Shown: positions 33,694 through 45,723 of the stretch, piece after piece | How the letters are laid out: each line of letters begins with the position of its first letter | How positions within the stretch are numbered: position 1 is the stretch's first letter | Source of the DNA: Orobanche coerulescens | Taxonomy: Eukaryota; Streptophyta; Magnoliopsida; Lamiales; Orobanchaceae | NCBI GenBank assembly: GCA_033398695.1 | Contig: CM065801.1 | Span: 46,820,358-46,884,357, forward strand | Reading direction: 5' to 3' | DNA: 64,000 bases | Position numbers and translations under genes: made by a program | The notes under the pieces: model-generated | The model's input: the letters and a program-made list of their open reading frames with translations, nothing else | Database searches by the model: none | Told to the model about the DNA's origin: nothing

Positions 33694-35170
33694 GCACTCA
33701 ATGCCACACACTATGGTATCTAATTCCCATGTTCTCAAGATGACGCTCCAAGCTAGTCTGAGAAAGTGGCTTGATCAGTGGATCAGCGACGTTGTCGGCT
33801 GAGTCTACTCTATGCAGCACAATGTATCCCTTGCGAACAAATTCTCTTATGAGATGATACTTCCTCTCAATGTGCTTGGTACTATTGTGAAACCTCGGCT
33901 CCTTAGCCTGTGCTATAGCTCCGTCGTTGTCGCACTACAGCATAACAGGAAGCTCAGGACATGGTATCACTTGAAGTTCTCCCAGAAACTTCTTAAGCCA
34001 GAACCCTTCCTTGGAAGCCTCTCGGGCTGCTTGATACTTAGCTTGACAGGTGGAATCAGCAGTCGCGCTTTGCTTGGCGCTATGCCAAGATATTGCTCCT
34101 CCATTAAGAGTAAATATGTAGCCAGAAGTAGACATCGAATCGTCCTTTAGTCCTTGGAAGTCTGAATCAGTGAATCCCACCACATCCAATTCTCCACCGC
34201 CATACATCAGAACCATATCTCTAGTCCTTCTTAAGTACTTGAGAACGTTCTTTACGACAGTGCAATGTTCCCTACCTGGGTTTGCCTGAAACCTACTCAC
34301 CACGCTTACAGCATGCGCAATGTCAGGTCTCGTACACAACATAGGATACATAAGGCTACCTACGGCCGAAGCATATGGTATATTACTCTTTTCCTTTCGT
34401 TGTTCCTCACTTTGAGGACACATCTTCAAGGAAAGTTTTATTCCATGTCGCATCGGTAGGAACCATCTTTTAGAATCATCCATATTAAATCGCTTTAAGA
34501 TTTTATCTATATAGAGGGCTTGGGAAAGACCTATTGTTCTCTTCACTCTATCCCGGTAGAGTCGAATTCCAAGAATATAGGTGGCTTCTCCCAAGTCTTT
34601 CATGGAGAAATTACTCGAAAGCTAAGCTTTCACAGAACTGAGCATTCCCACATCATTTCCTATTCGTAGAATATCATCCACATATAGTACTAAGAATACG
34701 ATCTTCCTCCCACTAACCCTCTTGTATACACAAGGTTCCTCCTCATTTTGCACGAAGTCAAACTCTTTGACCGCCTCGTCAAAACGAAGGTTCCAACTAC
34801 GCGACGCTTGCTTCAGTCCATAAATGGAACGCTGACGCTTGCACACTTTCTGAATATCGACTTCGGATACAAAGCCTTTAGGCTGCTCCATATAGATTTC
34901 CTCCTCGAGGAATCCATTAAGGAAATCCATCTTTACGTGCATTTGCCATATCTCATAATCGTGGTAGGCAACTACAGCAAGCATCATGCGAATAGACTTG
35001 ATCATAGCTACGGACGAGAAGGTATCGTGGTAATCGATCTCTTCCTTCTAGGTATAACCCTTTGCCACAAGCCTGGCCTTATAGGCGTCAACCTTGCCAT
35101 CACCATCAGTCTTTCTCTTGTAGATCCACTTATTCCCAATATGCACTATGCCCTTGGGGCGGTCTACTAG
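33694..35170 (-). pseudogene. pol: Reverse transcriptase-RNase H of copia B1, broken
   Basis: The N-terminal RT part (KWIYKRKTDGDGKVDAYKAR) ends at a stop at 35050-35048. The next segment (35005-34622) reads QMHVKMDFLNG where B3 has QMDVKTAFLNG, so the first catalytic Asp is His. The second motif, LYVDDILRIGND, is intact. TAG replaces a Trp codon at 34624-34622. RNase H (34603-33935) has GFTDSDFQG, but its ADSTCQAKYQ lacks the acidic residues usually found there. The last part (to 33694) is in another frame. It cannot be functional. Confidence 0.9.
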
Positions 35171-36445
35171 AGTCCAGACCTGATTGACATGCATCGAATC
35201 TATCTCCGCTTCCATAGCTTCACGCCATTTCGCGGAGTCTACATATACCATCGCTTGGTCATAGGTCATTGGGTCGGTCATTGGGTCAGTTTCTTGCACA
35301 GGTGTCTCCTGAGGAGTTTCATTGTATTCTTCTAAAGAAATACTTCTACCTGCTCCGCCTTCCTGAATGAACTCATCTTCCAGGAAGTGTGCTTGTAAAG
35401 CAACAACGATCTTTCGATCTTCGGGCATGTAGAATATATATCCAATCGTCCCAGATGGGAATCCAATGAAACGTCCATTCACGGACCTAGCTTCCAACTT
35501 TTCCACCTTATTCTTCTTGACATAGACGGGACATCCCCAAATCCTAATTTGATTAAGACTTGGTTTCCTGCCCTCCCACATCTCATGTGGAGTTTTAGGA
35601 ACGGATTAGGAAGGACATCTGTTCAAGATGTAAGCGGCAGTCAGGAGTGCATACCCCCACAGGTAAATCGGTAAGTCCGTATAGCCCAGCATGGACTGGA
35701 CCATGTTCAACAAGGTCCGGTTACTTCTTTCTGACACACCATTTAACTGAGGAGTACCTGGAGGTGTTAGTTGTGAAACTATTCCATGTTCCTTAAGGAA
35801 CTCGTCAAACTCCGTACTCATATACTCGCCACCTCGGTCCGACCGAAGTGCTTTGATATGATTACCAGTTTGTTTCTCGACTAGGGCCTTGAATTCCTGG
35901 AATTTCTCAAAGGCCTCGGATTTATGTTTCATTAAGTATACATAACCATACCTAGTATGATCATCTGTAAACGTAATGAAATATTGATATCCGTCACGTG
36001 CTGCTTCCAAAGCACCACATACGTCGGTATGGATTAATCCTAGTTTATCAGTGGCTCTTTCAAAAGTCCTTGTGAATGGGGACTTAGTCATTTTGCCATT
36101 AAGGCAAGATTCACAAGTAGGAAAGGGATACGATCCCAATGGACCCAGAAGTCCATCTTTTTCCATTTTGTAAACCTTGGTCTGACCAACATGACCAAGT
36201 CTAAGATGCCATTTCAAAACTTGATTGGTTTCATCACTACCACGTTTTCTAGTCATAGTATTCACAACTACTTTGTTGCTGAGATTTAGATGATACAATC
36301 CATTTAACAATGTAGCAGTACCCACTAGTTTATTTCTGAAATAAATTTTGCAGGAACCATCACTAATGAAAAATGAAAAAGCCTTTTCGGTCCATGACCG
36401 GAATGGATACAATGTTTTTGTGCCCCTTGGGCAAAACAAGTACAT
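35171..36445 (-). pseudogene. pol: Integrase of copia B1, broken
   Basis: GAG-pre-integrase HHCC region (WHLRLGHVGQ ... CESCLNGK), then the core with catalytic Asp in LIHTDVCG, Asp in FTDDHTRYG and Glu in LNGVSERSNRT. A TAA at 35608-35606 replaces a Lys codon; the C-terminal part continues in the same frame through EMWEGRKPSLNQIRIWGCPV. The N-terminal frame differs from that of the protease. Confidence 0.9.
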
Positions 36446-37499
36446 CTTCTAAAGTCAAAACAAAGCCGGATTCTAAACCCAAAAGAAGTGATCCTATGTC
36501 GGTCACCTCGACACTATGCCCGATTTCGACTGTGATCATAACTTCTCCAGTTCTAAGCTTCCTACTTTGTTCCAAATCCTGATTCACGGTACAACTATGA
36601 GAACTAGCACCAGAATCCAGTATCCAGGAAGTAGAAAATACAGTAGCAGAACAATTTGTTTCTAAAACTAAAAGTTCTGTACCTGAAGTGCCATGAAGAA
36701 TCGGACAGTCTCTAGCCCAGTGGCCCAGCTCACTGCACTTGAGACAAGCATCCTTCTTCTTCTTGTTCTTCGGAACCATCGGGGCCTTGCCCTTTCCCTT
36801 AAGGTCCTTAACTTGTGGTCCAGTTTGCTTCTTGGTCTTTTTCTTCTTATTCTTAGACCTCCGAGGTCCAGAAGAAATCACAAGAGCAGACTCCTTCATC
36901 CGCGGAGTCTTCATCTGAGACTGAGCGGTCACAAGTTTGTTCATTAGCCTAGCTAAATTACATGCAATCTCATTTCAGTTGAAGTTCATAACAAACTGTG
37001 AGAAGGAATCAGGGAGAGACTGTAGGATAAGGTCGGTTTGGAGAGAAGTATCCATTTTAAAATCAAGAGCCTCCAATCTCTCGATCATGGATATCATTTT
37101 GAGGACGTGTTCCCCAACCTTCTCACATTCCTTCATCCTTGCACCGAATAGTTGCTTGGATATCTCATATCTAGCAGTTCTGCTGTGCTCACCATAAAGT
37201 TTGGTTAAGTGAGATAGAATCTGCCTAGCAGAAGTCATTTTATCATGAGCTCTCTGAAGCTCATTAGACATAGAAGCCATCATGTATGCACGGACTTTTA
37301 CGTCATCCTTAACCCACTTTTCGTGGTTTTCGATCTCTTCCTGATTGGCTCTGGTCCGCACAGGAGGCGCCGGAATGTCCGTCTCCAAGACGTATCCCAG
37401 TGCCTCTATACTGAGGACAATCATCAGATTGTGGAGCCAGTCCACAAAGTTAGGTCCAATCAGGGTGTTCTTCTCGAGTAGAATTGCGAGTGGATTCAT
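36363..37499 (-). pseudogene. gag: Gag-protease of copia B1, broken
   Basis: It starts MNPLAILLEKNTLIGPNFVD at 37499. The gag core runs to TGA at 36977-36975, where B2 and B3 have Cys. After that come a Lys-rich stretch, the zinc knuckle CLKCSELGHWARDC and the protease active site WILDSGASSHSC. The frame is lost near 36370 at a T-rich stretch before integrase. Confidence 0.9.
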
Positions 37500-37502
37500 T
37501 GT

Positions 37503-39119
37503 TATATTGAGAGTTATGTCTGCATTAAGTATAACAGAATAATTAGTGACTTGTTATATTATGATCTGGGTATAGAATTAAGGTCTTTTCTATTCTTGTT
37601 ACCAAACTCCCACTATTTTTATCAGAATAACACACTCCCATGTGAAATCCGGAAGTATCATCGCTCTACTTCATAGTGGTGATCGAGTTCTTTATAAATT
37701 TTAATAGAGGGCAACCGAATAGGTTTCTAGTCAATTAATTTTCATAAAGTGGTGTCCAACACCAACCCATCTAATGGATGATTCGATCTTCTTTTTCCCC
37801 TTGTTCACTCCCCTCAACATATACGGTTTCTATGGTTCGTGAACAAGTTAAGTTTATACCATCGACGCAAATCTGTTTCACAATTGAATCTTATCCGGCA
37901 ACCTATCAGGTTTCTAGGGATAAAATTTGCTCCAACCGAAGGCATCCAATGCGCTCCCGGTAATTTATCCATCCTCCCCGAACGACTACCCCGATAACTC
38001 GGAAGCATAGCACATCCGGTTTGGATTTCAATTTCCCGAAAGCTCGATGGAGGGAAGGAAAACCTTGAAACCTTATAAACTTAATAATTTGTCGTGGGAG
38101 AATTTTCGCGATTAACCTTACACTTTGCACATTAATCATTTAAGCGCGTTTGTGGCATTCATACAAAATGAAACAACCATTCACAACCTAGTTGCTACCA
38201 ACATGTGGTTCATAGAGCGTTCCTAGAAAACAAAACTCCGTAATCTAATTAAAAGTCTTCGTCTTGAATCTTCGTCTTCTCGAAACGGATCTTCCTCCGG
38301 TCTTCGTCATTACATATAAATTTTACATTGAAAATTGCATCCTAGATACAAATATTTCTAGTAAAATAAATAGACTCAAAACGGCCTTTACAACCCAATC
38401 GAATAAACGAACGATTCAACACTAAATCCACGAACCACATCCCCATTCAAAAAGTATTCATCTAATAAATACAAAATAAATGGAAAGCGTAGAGATACAT
38501 TGATCCAATCAATAACACGAACCGATTCAATCGATTCACATAATCGGTAATATGAAAACGTTCAAAATAATTCGTTCGATCACAAGTATTCCAATAAATC
38601 AATTTTCCCTTATAAAATGAAATACCATAAATTATTTTAATCATATTAAATCCAATTTAAAATGTGGGAAATCATTTTTAGGAATACACGAAGAAAACAA
38701 GCCCGAAACGGGTCCGAAATGGGCTTAACCGCGCCCGAAAACAACATTCCCAGCAGCCCTGGGCCGCTGCCCCTAGAGCCAGGGCCACGGTCCCCAGTCC
38801 AGTACCCACACAGGCGGGCTGCAACAGCCCTGGGCCGCGGCCCCCTGCTTTAGGACCCCTCCCGGACCGTCCAACGGCTATTCGGGGCTAGTTTTTCGAC
38901 CGGATATCCAATATCTATATTTTCCAACATTCATTTCTTCAATATAAATAACATTTCCCAGAAATTAAGATTTATATTTAGACATAAACTTACGTTAAAT
39001 ATAACTACAAAGAAACGTAAAAATATATACCACGATTATGACTAAAATGATTCCAAATCATTCACCATCTAATCGAGCATTCCAAATGCCAATATCGTAT
39101 ATACGATCGCAAGACCTAC
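37503..39119 (-). other. Leader of copia B1 with GC-rich cassette
   Basis: About 1.6 kb between primer site and gag without a gene. At about 38695-38880 it holds a GC-rich cassette with two related copies of CAGCCCTGGGCCGC (about 38752 and 38826), one running into the palindrome GGGCCGCGGCCC. The flanks (GAATACACGA on one side, TTCGGGGCTAG on the other) are the same in B2 and B3, but the cassette is not. Confidence 0.7.
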
Positions 39120-39131
39120 GCTCCGATACCC
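39120..39131 (-). other. Primer binding site of copia B1
   Basis: The minus strand reads GGGTATCGGAGC, two bases from the tRNA-iMet complement, immediately inside the 5' LTR. Confidence 0.8.
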
Positions 39132-39132
39132 C

Positions 39133-41127
39133 TGTTGGGATTCGGTGCCTAAAATGAAGGCCCAGCGGAAGCGGTAAAACGAAAATTAATTCGATCCTAA
39201 TCCCTACGAGGATCGATCGAGTTACGTATATACGAATATATAAAAACGAAACACAAAAGATACGAGAAACATACCCTCGTAGTCTATTGATTAAATGGTA
39301 ACCTTCTCTTCAGCTATTCCCCAAGCTTTGCTTGATCTCTACGAATCCAATCCTCTCCAAGACCTTGGATGATCCAATGCCGAAAAACCGCGTCTCTACT
39401 TGCCACGCGCCGGAGAAACGAATGGAATGACGATCACCTTGCTATCTTCTAAGGATACGGCTAGAGCTAGGATGATGAAGCTTTTAATTCTAATACTCTA
39501 AGTGTATAAATCACACACTCTCAATATATCTTGAATTTCCTCCAAGAGAACTCAAGAATAATGTTATGAACAAGAAAAATACTTGAAGAAGAGGATTCTC
39601 TCTCTCTCTCTCTCTCTCTCTTGATATGAACCGTGTGTTCTCAAAAGTGAGTAAGAGAGATTGTAGTCTTCTCTTTTATTCTCATTGAAGTCACACTTTG
39701 TTACCCACCAAATCACCTTTTATTTATTTAAAGAGATATCATATCTCTTATGGTCTTTAGTCTTCCTCCCACCAAGGACAAAAACAAGACAAAAGGTGAA
39801 GGATAAGGTTGGGCGGCCTCTAGAAGGAATCGGACAAGTTCGTTTCATTTCGGACTCCCGTGAGTCCAAACAGATAAACTCCGATTCTATTCTGATGTAT
39901 TTATATCGATTAATTAATCTAATTAATTAATCATATCAAATACATAATGACATAATTAATTTCTCCAAGAAATAATTATATTCATGAATTAAATTAATCA
40001 CCCAATAATTTATTAAATTCATTAGGCCGTAAATTAATTAATCCAATAAATTAATTTAGACATCTAATGTCCCAAATTAGATATCCAATATATTCATTAT
40101 GAGAGAATAAGCTTGATTCATTCCGTCGTCAATCCTATTGCGCGACTCGGTAGGTCCGTCTCAGTCAGCAATGGGAGGAACCAAAGAGTAGTAGCACCAC
40201 CTAGCCAGCCTGGCGGTCTACACTATACCCCAACTGAGAACGAATGATTGGGATCATTCAAGAACCATTCTGTCGTGAATACTAGTATATGTATAAACCC
40301 TTCTTTCAAATGTCTCGATCAAGTTTTAGGGTCACGGTCAGTCAAACCCTATATGTACTTGATGCTATGCATGCGTTAATGCAAATCGAGATCATCGAGC
40401 TCTCGTGTATCCAATACAACTAGCTCCAATGCTTTGGCCAAAGACTTATGATCTCATCTGCCAATAACCACATAAGACATATAACCCGCTCACTAACGGG
40501 AGAAAGAATTCTATCTTGGTATTCAGTAGGTCCTGCTACTTGCCCGTTAAGATGCACGTCGAGTTTGACCCCCACCTCCCGGTTTATATGGTCAAACTAC
40601 TCTAATAAAAATCTTAACGTCACAAGCACATCCCTACTAAATCCTCAAGTCGAAGGTTCACGAATACTTATCACAACCTCTCGATTCCGTCATTGACTGT
40701 CCCGGAGTGAAATCCGTGTGACGAATCGAGGGTGAGTCAGTTCAAGTATACTAATCCAATTAGCATACCTATAACATGTGCTCCCACTAACCATTAGTGT
40801 TTGACAGGCACTCTCCTTGTCAAAGAACACGTCATACAAGTCTTCGCATAAACTTAACGCCGAGTCAAGTTTCATCGACTTGCGAACGATTAAGTATTTG
40901 AGCTATAAACCTTTCCAGTGCCAACCCCTTTATCCAATAAGGAGTGGAACGTTTTGCTCTCAAATACACGGATTAGTTTCTACATGTATATTTACGAGTT
41001 AAGAATGCCAGTAACTACCAGTAAATAAAGAAACATCCATTGCCTTATATAAATGATTTACATAATTACAAGTACAATAACCTCACTCAACATCCTCTGA
41101 GTGGCATTTGATGGCATACTCCTAACA
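39133..41127 (-). repeat. 5' LTR of copia B1
   Basis: 1995 bp, partner of 31691-33682. CT microsatellite at 39597-39622. Confidence 0.92.
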
Positions 41128-41132
41128 ATAGC

Positions 41133-41243
41133 TAGTTCAAGTATTCCTCATACAAATTACTATTTATTGAACAATAAATCAAGCATACCCATTTTCAAAA
41201 TGCAAGATAAGTATTTCGGAATATCGATATCTTATATCATGCC
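41133..41243 (-). repeat. Tekay-like LTR fragment, right part
   Basis: The continuation of 31289-31690 after copia B1. TTTCGGAATAT recalls the matching place at about 1800-1810 in the left Tekay-like LTR. It is cut at 41244 by the Athila-like element; ATGCC at 41239-41243 is that element's predicted target duplication. Confidence 0.45.
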
Positions 41244-41675
41244 TGATGAGTCGATTCTTGATCGACTCATTCTGTTCTATCTAGTCGTGTTTTTATTTGC
41301 TTTTTAGTATTTTTGTTCTCTTTTATGCGTGGTATGTTGTGTTTTTAATTTATAGGTAACCAAGCGAAGATTGTGATGAAGTATGCGCTTTCATAGCTAA
41401 TATTGGAGTTTATGACGATCAAGAGCTAAAACGGAGCCTAAAACGATAAAAGATTGAAGCAATATCGGTCGTATCTTCTAAATTCCAGAATCACCACTCC
41501 GAAATGAGATGTGTTCTCCTTTGATATAAATTCCTTGTGAAATTACCTTCGAAACGGTATATCATATGCTAAATTCCGAGGTATATTGATACAAGAACGA
41601 AGGATCAAGCCGAACAAGACCAAAAACCGGAATCAAAACAGAAGAAAATAACTCGGGCCGCATTAGGCAACTCGG

Positions 41676-41908
41676 CCGTGTCAAAGGACACGGACGGAAC
41701 TCTTTACAGTTAAAATCCCATTTTCCGGAAGAGTACAACACGACCGTGTCTTCTATGACACGGCCGAGCCCCTATCCAGCCTAAATTACATTTCCTGTGC
41801 AGTACAACACGGCCGTGTCATGGGACACGGCCGGGTCCGTGGACAATACACTTTTTCTTCTTTTCAGGGTAATACGACACGGCCGTGTCCCAGGACACGG
41901 GCCGTGTC
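41676..41908 (+). promoter_or_regulatory. Array of CCGTGTC/GACACGG dyads in Athila LTR
   Basis: Four modules of CCGTGTC, 4-6 nt, GACACGG start at 41676, 41744, 41813 and 41883, a spacing of 68-70 bp. An extra CCGTGTC follows at 41902. The array ends about 70 bp upstream of the TATA box. Bases between modules are only loosely repeated. Confidence 0.8.
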
Positions 41909-41977
41909 ACTTTTTGGTGCAAGTCATTTTCTTTGACATTTTTACACTATTTTGAGCCCTTTTCTTGATCCTTTGGC

Positions 41978-41986
41978 TATAAAAAA
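41978..41986 (+). promoter_or_regulatory. TATA box of Athila LTR
   Basis: TATAAAAAA in CTTTGGCTATAAAAAAGGGT, about 70 bp after the dyad array. Confidence 0.6.
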
Positions 41987-43053
41987 GGGTGTGGAGACCC
42001 TTGGTGGGATATTCTGATTTAGTTGAAGACATTTTGGTGTGAAAAACACAAGATTAGGGAGGAAAACACCAAAGAGAGTGGAAAAAGAGAGATTTTCATC
42101 ATCTTGTTTGTAATTTCATCTTGAAGAAAAATACATTTTGTGAGTGAATATTATTCCTTGTACCATATTGTTTATGAGCTCTTGAAGGAAGAACATCAAA
42201 TCTTCATCGGGAATTTAATTTCGGCATTTACAAGGGAAGTTTCTACCATGTTTTGTTTTACAATTTTCATTATTGTTGTTGAAATAATCATGAATTGCTA
42301 AACATTTCATATGGGTTTTTAGATTTAGCCACACACATGCTATCGATTGTTAGTTCCTTTTGATTTTCCGGGTAAAAGTTTGGGATTATTCCTCCTTGTT
42401 TGTTCTTCGTATAAGAACTTTTGATTTAGATCATCAACCCTATTTCTTAGTTGTTATTATTATTCAAATCGAGGTTTTTTGTCGGTGTTCGCCATCAAAC
42501 GACCCGATAGAAGCGATTGTGAATGTTCTAAAACCTTTTTCAGCGATCTTTTAGCAAATTACCCCATCAAAAGTAATAGCTAGTCGATTGTTAGTAGAGA
42601 TTCGTCCCCATCAAAGGAGTGTCTCTTATTTTCATTAAGAACAATCGTGATTTTTAGAATTACCGCCATCAAACGGATTTCTTTTAATCGTGAGCAATCG
42701 ATAATTCCAAACCTTATTTATTTGAGTATCGGAACTAATAATTGATTACGTGTGTGTCGGTGACTCTAAATTCCCATATCAATCTCATTATTGTTATCTC
42801 TCAATTATCCGACAATTAATTTGGTGTTGTTATCGCTTAGTTTATTTTAATTTTATGCGTTATTAATTGTAATCCTATCAAACCAATGATGTATTTAATT
42901 TACTTTACTTTTGTTCATTCGACTATTTGCCGAACATTATGGAACTTTAAACCGTTTCCATTTCCTCGAGAGATCGACCTCAGAGTTACTTGCCGCTTCC
43001 TACAAAAGCGATTCGTACACTTGCGAGTTTATAATTTGTTCATCAAGTTTTTT

Positions 43054-43070
43054 TCGCGCCGTCGCCGGGG
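43054..43070 (+). other. Primer binding site of Athila-like element (tRNA-Asp)
   Basis: TCGCGCCGTCGCCGGGG differs at two bases from the tRNA-Asp complement TGGCGCCGTTGCCGGGG used by Athila elements. Confidence 0.82.
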
Positions 43071-43184
43071 AATTGGCGTTTAATTTTTAATCTTGTTCTA
43101 ATAGTAGTTGAATTGTTATTCTTGATCATTTTTTGTTCGTTCTCTTTATTTTTGATAAAATTTAAAAATTCGCTCTAAATTCTT

Positions 43185-44606
43185 TTGTTTATGCTTGGTA
43201 GGAGATCGTTGGGTAACCCGATTCTTCCACCCATAAACGAAGTTCAAAGGATTAGAGCACCAAAAATAATGGCCACAACATCAATGGCAAACGATGAGGT
43301 GAATCCGGATCTTGAAGAGCGACTTTTGCTCCAAGAAGATAACCCTCGTCAACCGAGGGTTGAGAATGTTGCACAGAATATAGATGAGGAAGACATTCGT
43401 CAACCAAGGTTTCCGAGATATGAGAATGTTGGGCGCAATCAAGGGATACCCGAAGCTCAACAAGGGAGATACTTCTATCCGAGACAACCACCCGTTGGAG
43501 TGCAATATGGAGTGAATTATTATCCCGGACCTCAATATGGAATGGAAGCAAATTATAACATACCGCAACAACCTCCAGTCGAACATCTAATGAGGGACTA
43601 TGCAAAGCCCGTGGTGAACACCGCCATTTCATACATCCAATTAGCACCGACCGCAAGGAACTACCACATAAGCGGATTTCACATCGAGCAATTACCCTCA
43701 TTTCACGGATTAGCACGTGAGGATCCGTTATCATTCATCCGAGACTTATATGTGGCGATTGACAACTTCCCATTAAATGGGTTGAGTTAGGATCAACTAA
43801 GAATGAAGTGCTTCCCTTATACACTCAAGGATGGGGCGAAACAATGGTTGATGACTTTGGCACCCGGCTCACTAAGAACATGGGATGAAGTTTACGATAA
43901 ATTCATTACTAAGTACTTCTCTCATTCAAAGACTACGCAATTGAGAACTCAAATCTCAACGTTCGGACAACAAGACGGAGAGGCATTTCACGAAGCATGG
44001 GACCGATTCAAAATGCTCCTCATTCAATGCCCACACCATCACTATCCGCTTCAACTACTTAATCAATTCTTCTATGACGGATTGACTCAATATTGGCAAG
44101 GAGCAGTAGATAATGCAGTCGGTGGTTGGTTTTGGGGTTTGACAGAGAGACAAGCGTATGATGTGTATGAAACATTGGGAGCAAATTCACTACAAAAAAG
44201 TGTACGTATTCGTAGGGGAGTCGTGCACCAAGTAAGCGAGAAGGACGAAATGCAATCTAAAATCGATGAGTTGACAAATGAACTAAGACAACTAAAGACT
44301 CAAAATAAATCTTCTAGCTCACGAGTTTGCGAGATTTGCGGAGCACCCGGACATGATGCCAATTCATGCCCTCATACTTTTTCGGGAGAACAAACCGAAC
44401 AAGTTAATTGGGCTATGGGACATAGCACGGGAAGGCCCGAGTGGAAAGATAGGAGAAATAATTATGGCGGAAACGCAAGAAATGCACCTCTCCCAAATAC
44501 TTATCATCCTGGGCTAAGAAACCATCCGAAACCCGATGCCATACGACACAAACGCCCAAGCTCAATACAACGGAGGAAACCGAGCCCAACAACCAACGCA
44601 AAGTGA
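43185..44606 (+). pseudogene. gag: Gag of Athila-like element, broken
   Basis: Gag core with YIQLAPTARNYHISGFHIEQ, FHGLAREDPLSFIRDLY, LKDGAKQWLMTLAPGS and WDEVYDKFITKYF, all Athila-type. TAG at 43788-43790 interrupts one frame (43185 onward and 43803 onward are in phase). A CCHC-type knuckle, CEICGAPGHDANSC, lies at about 44329-44370. A frameshift at 44540-44606 leads into the next frame. Confidence 0.9.
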
Positions 44607-45723
44607 ACCACCTCCACAACAAAGGAACTCTCTTGAGGAGAGTATTGCGGCATTCATTAAGGAGAGCAAGGAAAACCGAGCGGAGAATAATAAAAGGTTC
44701 GAATCTTTAGAAGCTTCGATGAAGAAAATGGAAATTCAAATTGGGCAACTTGCTACCGAGGCACGTAGACAAGAAAGGGGTAAACTACCAAGTCAACCCG
44801 AGCAAGCTCAAGCTATTACCACTCTCCGAAGTGGTAAAGTGATTAATAAAGAAGCTAATTCCGAAGTAAAAGAAAGGGGTGATGAGAAAGAAGATGAGTC
44901 GGGAAATCAAAAGGAGAAAATTGACGAAGCAACTTCGACTTCCAAGCTTCACAAATCTGCTCAACCATATAAGCCACCAATCCCTTTTTCGAGCCGACTT
45001 AGAAAAGCAAAGCAAGATGAGCAATTTTCCGAAATCTACGACATGCTTTCAAAGGTTCATGTCAACTTACCTCTCTTGGATGTTGTGAAGAATATTCCCG
45101 CTTATACAAAATTTTTCAAAGAATTGACCTCCAACAAAAGAAGATACAATGGGAACGAGAAAGTGGTGCTCTACGAGGTAGAATCAAGGGGTCAAAAGAA
45201 AGGCGATCCAGGAAGTTTTATGATCGACATCACTATGGGAGATAAGAAAGTTGCTCGTGGGATGTTAGATTTGGGAGCAAGTGTAAATCTCATGCCATAC
45301 TCGACCTATTTGAGGCTTGGACTCGGGGGAATTAAACCGACAAGAATGACTCTTCAAGTGGCGGATAGGTCAGTGAAATACCCCAAGGGAGTCATTGAAA
45401 TTGAAGAATATGTTGCATTGTTAGATAATTCCGAAACAATTGATGAAGTTGACGGTTTTAAGATACCATTGGAATTAAAATTTGAGGAGCCCGTTGAAAT
45501 CACCCCATCCCAACTTGAATTGAAAGAACTTCTGGCACATCTTAAATGTGTTTTCTTAGGCAAAAGTGACACTTACCCTGTAATTGTCTCTTCCGAATTA
45601 ACTCCCTTGCAAGAAAACAAATTAGTAGAAGTTCTGACTAAGTTAAAGGAAGCAATTGGGTGGAGTATTTCCGATATCAAGGGAATAAGTCCTGTTAGGT
45701 GCATGCATAAAATAATTCTTTAG
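44536..45723 (+). pseudogene. pol: Gag C-terminus and protease of Athila-like element
   Basis: A 395-codon frame. A charged, coiled-coil-like part (NNKRFESLEASMKKMEIQIG) and ITTLRSGKVI come first. The aspartic protease follows, with MLDLGASVNLMPYS, where DLG replaces the more usual D(S/T)G, as I recall for Athila. It breaks just before RT at 45723, where another frame takes over. Confidence 0.85.

Larger units (their letters stand above)
31691..41127 (-). mobile_element. Ty1/copia element B1, complete structure, defective
   Basis: 9437 bp in minus orientation. LTRs lie at 31691-33682 and 39133-41127; in element orientation they read TGTTAGGAG...AATCCCAACA. The primer site is at 39120-39131 and the polypurine tract at 33683-33693. 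The flanks ATAAC (31686-31690) and ATAGC (41128-41132) are a target duplication with one mismatch. Gene order is gag, protease, integrase, RT, RNase H. B2 and B3 belong to the same family. Confidence 0.92.
41244..43045 (+). repeat. 5' LTR of Athila-like element
   Basis: 1802 bp. The tip forms a hairpin (ATGAGTCGA / TCGACTCAT around a 7-nt loop at 41246-41270). The second LTR is not in the window, so the start is inferred from TG...CA ends and primer-site position. Confidence 0.75.

Noticed and set aside
41676..41908. CRISPR-like array (regular short repeats with spacers)
   Set aside because: Plant retrotransposon LTR context; the spacers are weakly similar to each other and the repeats are only dyads of 7+7 bp.
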